DNA of 64,000 nucleotides from assembly GCF_022458985.1 (NCBI RefSeq), contig NC_061777.1, positions 8,286,668-8,350,667 of the forward strand, read 5' to 3'. Positions 13,387 to 23,100 of the stretch are shown here, one piece after another. Numbering within the stretch: position 1 is the stretch's first letter; each line of letters opens with the position of its first letter. A program made the translations under genes and the position numbers. This DNA is from Mugil cephalus. Its lineage: Eukaryota; Chordata; Actinopteri; Mugiliformes; Mugilidae. Below the pieces are notes generated by a model. The model did no database searches and was not told the DNA's origin. It saw only the letters and a list, made by a program, of their open reading frames with translations.

Positions 13387-16300
13387 TATTAATAATAAGA
13401 AATGAAGTGACAAAGTTATTCACAGTTCACTGATTTCCACTCAAGGCATTTTTAGGGCTCTCCTATTTCACCTGGCAACAACAAATACTATTTTCTGATT
13501 GGGCGCTGACTGAAGCTAAGCAGCCTGCCTTCGCCTCATCTAATCATAGATTATTAATCTACTTTAAAGTCCATGTGCGGTGAGTTTTATCATTTTTCAT
13601 GCGTGGCATGAAAGCACAAGAACTTATTGAAATGCGTGAGAACTGCATATGATTAAACTTTTTTAGCTAAGATGTGCTCTCTGAGAAGCACTAATGTCAG
13701 CACCAAATTGATACAGAAAGTGGTTATAGTACTGAATTTAAAACTTGAATTTTGTGCATGTAGTAAATGAAATAAAATATAGATTTCTTTTTCTCTAAAC
13801 TATGATGATGTTCCTGTTAAAGGCGCAATCAGGCACCAAAATAGGGTCTGGTATCCAGGAACCAGAGTTGTCTCACCTTATTTATTTCTTCGGAGAGAAT
13901 GGACAAATTTCTAGAGAGGACATCACTTATTGATTTTTAATGACCTCTTAATTACGTAGGTGTTTTTTTAACTATGCCAATGACGTCAAACTTTACAGGT
14001 GATCAAACCAGGACCTCAACAACGAACATGACATTAACATCCTTCAGATGACACTGTTTATTTTCTGACTCTATTATCAGGTTAATACTGAATTCATCAA
14101 GTAGGATTAAGATTTTGAACAAATATTTGTTAAATTAAAAACAAACAACATTTATTAACCTCATTCTTGGTTCCTCTTTAATAATTAATGGGTGCTAACA
14201 TGCAAACATTTTGCACTAATCACTGTTGTGACTACAGCTTGTGCCAGTTTTGCATTAGATATTCTAATGCATCTGGGAGACTGAACATATGCTGCCATTC
14301 TCTGCCACCAATGGCACCAACCTTCCTTCTTCCAAGCAATCCATTCATCATACGTCCATCATCTTCCCTCATCTGTACTTGATTTTTTCTTGTTACAGTC
14401 CGTCAATCCCAGATCCATTTAATCATTCTTTTTGTGTCATCCATCTCCCTTGTTTCTTCATATCCCCTCCGACTCTACAGGCCGCAGTACCACTCATTTG
14501 ACCGTCTGTCCATCTCATCTCTTTGTCCTGACTACAGTCTGAAGATCAAGAAGATAGCCATGGATCAGTCCAAGTAAATGTCTCTTCTCTTCTCTTCTCT
14601 TCTCTTCTCTTCTCTTCTCTTCTCTTCTCTTCTCTTCTCTTCTCTTCTCTTCTCTTCTCTTCTCTTCTCTTCTCTTCTCTTCTCTTCTCTTCTCTTCTCT
14701 TCTCTTCTCTTCTCTTCTCTTGTTTTCTTTGCCTGTTCTTCTCCTCTTTGGTCTGACACTTAACTGATGCATGACTGCCTTTAGTCTGCCTGCAAAGCCA
14801 ACAGTTTGTTACATTTATACGAATTATAATCGGAAAGGATTGGGAGAAAATTGCAATTTTGAAATCTGCAGCTGATATGTAGCATGCTCTTCACTTCCTT
14901 TAGGCGGTATTTTTCTCTTTGTTACCATTTTGATTTCCCTTATTGTTCTTCCCTTTAGTCAGATTTCAGCCTCTTTTAAGCATTATCTACTGCTTGCATC
15001 CTCTTTTCCTGCTGCTCGTTTCCAGGTTCTTCAGTGTTCTTCTCTTTCTCTGCTTTTCGAGTCCCTTTCCTCCCATTACCCTCCTTTCATTTCTCTCGCC
15101 CCTCTTTCTGTCTCGTATGCAATTTGTTCCTCTAGTTCTTGCTAAATCAGAGACTTGTGTGAATAAATGATGGCTGTGTTTGTCTGTGCATGATTACCCC
15201 TCCCTTGATGGAGCTCTCTACGCACGACTCTCCGAGTAGCACTAATGTCATCGCAAAATTGATAACCAAAATGCTCGTTCATTAAAGCTTTTACACTTTC
15301 ACTGCCTGGTAAATAAGGCGTTTAAATGGGGGCAAATGTAGTCTGCAATTAAAGATTGATGTTTTGTTTTTGTTTTATTTTATAAACTATAATGATGTTC
15401 CTGTTTCAGGCACACAATCTGTCACTCAAATCGCGGTTTTCCTTTTACGTTTGATGAACAGTTTCTGCACTTTGTACAAATAGTCTGCCCTGATGGCAGT
15501 GCAGCAGAACAGTGAACTTAAAAAAAATTATATTTCCAACTTCCCAAGTCAAAGCAGCATTAGCATTTGAATGAACTGTTAGGATATTTGGCTAAATTTT
15601 GCAGTTGAATCAGCAGCGAACATCCAACCGTGACTGAGCAGGTAGTTTAACATTGGAAACAGTTGAATGAAACCAACAATGAGAGCTGCTAGTTTATGAT
15701 AAGTGCAGAATTAAGTTTATTAGCCATTGTCTTTATACATCCTGTTCACTAAAACCGGGAAACCAGGTCTGCAAAGATATCACATTCTGGCACTGTTCGT
15801 CCAATATGGAGGAAAACATCATAAAATGAGCTAACAATCACCGGGATAACCACAAAGATATTGTTTTATATCCAGCTCAGAGAGTACAGACACATCACAA
15901 TGGGAATTGTGTAACTGTTCTAATACCTTTTGACTGCGCTGTATGTGCCCACTCGTTATAAGTCACTCTGAATAACTGCAATAGCTAAATGTCACAGATT
16001 TAGCACTGAAAGGCTCAAGCTCACCTGGTGCTCTGAATATATATTTATATATATTACAGTATATATATATACTGTGTACTGTAGTTGTAATCTGCCTCTG
16101 AACCAAATATTGATCTCTAGTAGAAGAGACTTTTTTAATCGGCTACAATTAAAGGCTTCTATTTTATGCCTGTCTCCATTTCTCCAGGCTCCATTTTTTT
16201 TTATTGCTTTTTTAATATCCTATCATGTTGCATTTCCCCCCTTTCAGGTCCTTGGAGTTGTTTTTTGCCACCAATCAAAATAATAGAGGTGGCGAGCACA

Positions 16301-19300
16301 TAAATGACAGATCTCCTCGTCTCTGCCGCAAGTTCTCCTCCCCTCCTCCCCTCTCCATCCAGTCGCGCACCTCCTCCCCTGTCCGAACACGAAAGCTCTC
16401 CCTCCACTCCCCGATCACTGCCAGGGTCGGGGGCCTCGACCTGACCAGCCCCCTGTCCGGCGGCTCCCCCATCAGCTACAACACGTCCCAGTCTGCGGCC
16501 AGTAGCCCCACGTCCGCCCACACCCCACAGACTCCGACGCCCCAGACCCCAACCCCGACTACATCGTCCCCGCCTCCCTCCTCCACCTCTCCACCGCCCA
16601 ACAACTCCAAGTCACCGCAGGACCAAGCTCCTCCCATACCCACGTCCCCCGACCAGAGTCCCTGCTCATCTGCGGAGGGAGAGGAGGTGCCCAGGATTGA
16701 CCCCTTCTGTGGTAAACTGCGGCGGAGCATTCGCAGAGGTATGTTATATAGTTTACACACAAACATGTTGCAAAAGCATTTACAGAATGTTAGAGCTAGA
16801 AATGTGTGACTATATTATGCACTTAAATAGTTATAATACCAGCTTACACAATGAATTAATCAGTTTTCAGTGTTTTTTCTTTTCTTTTTTTTTTTAGTTT
16901 TTCAATCCTTCTGAACCTGATCAAAGTGTTGTATTTAAACCAGGAGTTATTGGGAAACCAACCGCATTGTTAAGACGTTGTCACAAGGGTGCTTTGTTGT
17001 ATCTGTAACCAAGAGTGATGCTGCAGCGCTCTAGTCCCCGTAGTACACAACTACGTCTTTACAGCAAGGTGAATCGTTTAACCACTGGGGGTACAAAAAA
17101 ACAAAAACAAAAACAAAGCAAGACTCTCACTCAGGGCGTTTAAGTTCACTGTTAACCCACATCACAAGTCCTTCAGCAAAACCAGACCACACTTCAAAGT
17201 TTGTACAAACATGTACTGAGGACCTCCTAAAGGCAGTCTAAGCGAAAAGATCTAAAGATACTTCAGACTCATTTATAAAATAGTTTGGGCTCTGACATAC
17301 ATTTGGATGATCGTGCGATGCTGCAGAATTTCAGCGTGCAAAACCATCCACTTTAACCTTTGCTTCTCCTGAACTATGGTCACCATGTGCCCATGTGCAG
17401 TTACATGCCGAGCGCAGGCTGCTCTGCATGTGTATTATCTGTGCCAGAACTTCTACTACTTCTTCTGAAATGAGCTGCAGGTCACTCATCAAAGGACACA
17501 GTGTGAAGTGTTCCCTTAGAAGAGCAGAACAAGCGCCTGGTGGGACGTCATTATCTCCTTACATTTGACTGCCGGAGTGAGCTGAGCCGACTTCCCACTA
17601 CATGCGCTCAGATCTTCTAATAGCGGTGTCAAACAGCCCTTTCAGGGCTGGGGGGAGATGGCGTCAGGGCATCTGCAGTTAGACCCTCATTAGCATGTGC
17701 ACACACATAGTATGTGTGTGCGAGTGTGCGCTGGTGAAGAGCGTGCAAATGAGTGTGTTCTCGTGTGACAGCTGCTAACTGCTCAGAAGGAGACAAAAGC
17801 CCATTAGCACCATCAAGCCGCTCTCGCCTCTTGTGGATATTGTCAGTTTCTTTCGACTCTTAATCAGAATCTTTATGAAATCAGGTTATACAGTAATTAA
17901 GGTTTACTTCAACACACAATGTGCAGAGAAGAAACTGAAAGTCTTAATGCTCTACAGTGGTTTTAATGGTCTCTTCATGTGTGCGATGACGGTGTCCTGT
18001 CCAGCAGAACGCCAGGAGTAATCACCATGACCTTTCTCATCGTCACTGTTAATCTCGTCCATCTCATCTCGTTCTGTCGCAGCTGTGCTGGAATCGGTCT
18101 CACTGGAGAAAATCATTCCGGAGTCTCCACAGGGCAGTGAGGCAGGAGACATGTCTCCGTGTCGCTCTCCTTCTACACCTCGGCACCTCCGCTACAGGCA
18201 GCCTGGAGGTAAGACTGTGTGGGACTGTGGGGTCCACACCACCATGACATGGTCGGAGGCCTTTGTTGTGGGCTGTGCTGTTCCCACTGACAGGGAACTG
18301 TGGAGATTCAAGAAAGTCTTACCTTTTTGGCATGTTGCACAGCACCTAGTAAAAATTCGAAGGCTTCCTCCTGCCTGACCTTTGACCCTCCCCTCCTCCC
18401 CTGACGCATGTGGTGGGAAAGCGAAGGTAGAGACAGAAGAGAACGAGTGAATAACAGTGAATTCTTTCAATTCGATTTGTGTGAGAGGTGATAACTAGTG
18501 GGGGCGCGGCAACATTATTGGTCAGACTTTTATCTGAAATATATGAGAATTGAATACTGGTGGATTTTAGTGTGTCATACGCTTATTAGGAGGAATTTTA
18601 AGACCACAAAAGAAAGTGTGAAAATGCCAGAAAGGTAAGAATTCGTTTAAATCAATACTCAGACCCTAGCATACATGGGCCCTTTGATAGTTTGTGATGG
18701 GGTCATATATATCTAGGGGCAACTTGTGCTGCTTTTTGTTGGAGTGGGCGTAGTTTAAAATGATTATAAAGTTCATAAAAGATGAATATGTAGTCTTCAG
18801 TTTCATTTAAAGTATCTCAAATGCTCAAATACCAGGATTCTCAATACAGAAAGATCCCCAATCATCTCTTCTGAAAGAAGACTGAAATAGTGTAATAGAC
18901 AATTTTATGCCTAGGTAAAGAAATAAGTCACAATGCAGAAATTTATTTCAATCTGTGGCCATTGAATCATGTTCTATTATGTTGAGAGTGCAGTAAAAGC
19001 TCTTTTTTTTTTTTTTTTTTTTAAATCCCCTGAGCAATAACAAAAGTACTGTAACAGCCACTGTTACAGCCACTGATGATAATTATCGTATTTGTCCGTC
19101 TGCAGTCCAGTCAGGGGAGAACTCACGCTGCTCAGTCTCTCCTGCCTCGGCCTTCGCTATCGCCACAGCCGCAGCCGGACACGGTTCACCACCAGGTACT
19201 GAACACAATCATACCCTCACACTCACAACAGTGTGATTGAGTATACTGTAGAGCTTCAACTAAAGAACGGATGTGTTGCTTGAGGTGAATGGAAGTGAAG

Positions 19301-20100
19301 GAGGAATCAAATCTGAGAGCTAAAAGTGGGCATAGTCATCCAGAACAAAATGCATTTTGAAACAGGTGTTTGATATCGGTGCTTTAAACACTTATAATTA
19401 TAGACTTTAGGGCTCAAAATGCAGGAGGTATCAATAGGAAACATGTTCACTTTGGTACAGTGTTTTTGTTGGGGTGGGGATTAGGACATAACATGAAAAC
19501 CTATAACCTATCACAAAACACTGTGTGGCTATGAGTAGTACAGTGGTTTGTGCAGTTTAGTAGAAGAAATAACACCTTTACAGATTATGCATTTAAACTT
19601 TTATTATTATAAGCATCAAGCCAGATGTCTGACATACCTACCCAGCAGTGAGATCTCTTTGCAGAAACCCTAGTCTGATTACTTGAAATACTGCAACAGT
19701 TTTCATCAGAATTGCTTATTTTGAAAGACAGAGAAAATGACTGAAGGACCCTCACCTCAGTGTGACTCACAAAATTCAGATTTGCTTTTAATGAATGTCT
19801 CCTTTTGCCTTTGCCTTTAATTTTGATCCCAGTGTTTACGAACTCTGAAAGAACCTGTGATAAAGAGTTCATCATCCGCCGAGCTGCAACTAACCGAGTT
19901 CTCAACGTGCTGCGCCACTGGGTCTCAAAACACTCACAGGTCTGTCCGTGTGTGTGTGTGTTTGTGTTTGTGTTTGTGTTTGTGGGGTCCACTCTCTTGC
20001 TCCAGTGATCTGAGGCTGTGGTCTCATTAATGCCGGTGAATGATGCTTTCTCTCTCTGCTCCACTGCTCTCACTTGATCATGTAAACAGCCACATGCACA

Positions 20101-20192
<92 letters not shown>

Positions 20193-23100
20193 GAATATTG
20201 TTGTCTTTTCAAGTGGTCAACCAGCTCAGCCTGCCTGCTCTTCTGCTAAAGAACCAATGTGTAATGAATTGAACATCAAGGTAATTGCACCGGCCCTTCT
20301 GGTCTAACTGCATCGATTTGTTTTATGCATTTTCCTCCGATAATATACGAAATACGAAATGCTGTGATGACAGGGAAGCTTTGGTCAGCTTATTAGCACA
20401 CGTGTACACACCACCCACTCACATTTATCTTTTGGAGGCCAGAGAACTGAAGGAGCTTGTTAGAACTGACCTTTGAACAGGAGTTGAATTGGGATGGGAG
20501 TGAAATGGTAAATTGGAGGGAAAGAAAGTCTAAAGACTGTAATGAACTAGGATCATATGGCAGTGACTGATGATTGGTTGGGGCAGGAGATGAGAGATAT
20601 ACACTAATTGAGGGAATGAAGTCACACGCTGTTCACTTTCTTTCTTTAGCTTTATTTATTCAGGGAAGGCCAGTTGAGAGCGAGCTCTATAAAATATAGA
20701 GTATAAAATACAGTATAAACATAAAAATAAAGCAAGGAAAAGTCATAGACTGGAAGTACATTCACACTCAGAATGCATGGAATCCATGATAATATGGTGA
20801 AGTGATTAAAAGGAATCAAATCATCCAGCAGGAGTTTTGTTTGAGTTGTGACCAAAGATTATTCCATTTGAATGGTGCAAAATATTCAAAGGCAACATTT
20901 CCTACATCACTACTAACATTTGGGATATTAAGAGCCAATGGACTGTGAGCACGAGCGGAGTAATTGAATAACTTGTTGTAAAGCTTGTTGGATAAACAGG
21001 TACTTTGCGAAGAAAGGCCTCATAATTAAACAATTAATTTACATTATTAGACCATTAGACTAATAATAAAAGAGTAGTTTATAGTAGGCTGTGAAGCAGC
21101 TAACTTAAATGTGCTTTCACCACATTTCATTTAAACTCCTTGTGGGATGTCGGTAAATTAAAGCTCCTACATTGTCTTATTTATTGACGGCTCATAAAAT
21201 TTGACATGATGTAATGTATATATGTAATGTATATACCTATACCTATACCGTCACTCTGCTATTTCCTGAAGTTACATGCAATATTCACAGTTTTATGTTG
21301 TTCCTCAGCTACACACAAAAAGAAAGAAAACAAATCAGAATATGCATATTTTTTTCAATATTTTATTGATTTTTCATTAACAAACGAAGAACCAGACAGC
21401 AGAGTTTGTATAAAAAATGCTTACATCAAAGCACATTGGGATCATATCATGGCTTCACAGTTTCATTTGTAAAGACGAGAGGCGGAGCCCTTTCTGCAGT
21501 AAAAGAACCTGATGACTGGGAAGATAATCAAGAAGGTGTTGCCATATGTTATAGAAGGCATTGTTGTAACCTTTTAAAATTTTTTCCATCGGAAAAACCT
21601 TAAATGTGTCTCCGTACCACGGAGGGGTGCCTCTCCTGAATCCACTAAAAATAAAAGAGCAGGAGTTTCCACATTAAAGTGAGCTGTAAAAGAGAGCTAC
21701 CTCCTAGGTAGACTTAGAAGAAACAATACCGGATCTAATGTAACTGTTTTGTGAAAAATAGAGCTAAGCTCTTTAGCAGCATTTTTTCAGATATTAATGG
21801 ACACTGTCAGATACAGTGGTAGGATGTTCCAACTTCTTTTTTAAACTTTATACAGAGAGGGGAAATCTCGAGATCCAATTTGTGCAGAAAGTAATGGGTG
21901 TGCTGCAGCCTGTGTAAGATCCTATGTTGACTCTCCCTCAGTATTGCATGTAAATACCTTCTTAGCAGATATGAAAGCCTTTAACCATGCCTCTGCATTA
22001 AGTTTGACCCCAAAGTCCTTTTCCCAAAGCTCCCTAGTCCCGTCAGCGTTAGCAGAATTGACTAAGATGGATTTTCCTTAAAAAAGAAAAACACATTTAT
22101 GGGAGTAAAGGAAGTTAAATTAAAATGAAGATGAAAGCTTTCAACATTTTTTTGATTTTTTTTCTTTATATAAAATATGAATTTTCATTTGTTAACTTGA
22201 TTGAGATCTTTGTTAAGATCAGAATCAGGTTTGGGTTCACTTTAAGGTCCTGAGGGTCATTTCAAGTGTTTCTTTGCGTCTGCGTTCAGGACTTTGAGAT
22301 GAACGGGGAGCTGAAGATGTCGGTGATCTGCTTGCTGGAGGAGGTGCTCCGAGATCCAGACCTTCTCCCCCAGGAGAGAAAAGCCACTGCCAACATACTG
22401 AGGTATAGGATCCACAAAAACATGCAGCCTGTGCGTGGAGCAGTACACGTAATTCACTTCTAAAAGACTGGTGCGGAGTTAAGGTTTAAATAAGACTCGT
22501 GTGATTCTCGACCAGATACTCACCGGTCATTGGAAGCTTTAAAATGCATGTTTCTGACATTGAATTGTATTCTCATTCTGTGCTGCACTGTCCTATTCTG
22601 TGTCCCAGCGCCCTTTCTCAAGACGAACAGGAAGACGCCCAACTGAGAATAGAGGACATTTTACAGATGGTGAGAAAATGGCAGCGTATAAAGATTAGAT
22701 TTTCTTATTAACTCTTTATTGTTTTATTGAATCCATTAAGCAGCAATAAGTTCTCGTATTAAAAGAGAAACCTTGCCTTTCGCCGCATAACTAGAACCCC
22801 GCTTTATTACAAACTTGCAGAAAATTGCAGCATTTAATTTGAATTTGAATTTTTATGTGGTTATCTGTGAGATGCCGGATGTATTAATAAACTTCAAATA
22901 CTTCACTGGTTACCCCTGATACGAGTTGCCAGGGATGAGAACAATCGGGAGCCACGGACGCCCCTGCTTAATTATTTTGCCTTAATGATTTCTGGGAGTC
23001 GCAAGCAGCCACATATTACCTTTGTAATATGGGAAAAGCTTCGATCAGTCCAGCCCATCCTATCCCGCGGGCAGATTGTGACGGTCTCCGAGGCGCTGTC

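Larger units (their letters stand above)
12524..16247 (+). other. RASGRF2 intron within the REM region (3.7 kb)
   Basis: Long intron holding the AAT and CTTCT microsatellites and the candidate cassette exon. The remaining sequence is AT-rich without recognisable genes. A short AT inverted repeat lies near 16033-16077. Confidence 0.8.

Noticed and set aside
13186-13413. Minus-strand poly-leucine open frame
   Set aside because: Pure product of the AAT microsatellite.
14515-14772. Charged Arg-Glu-Glu-Lys repeat frames (minus) and Leu-Phe-Ser repeat frame (plus)
   Set aside because: Both are translations of the CTTCT microsatellite.
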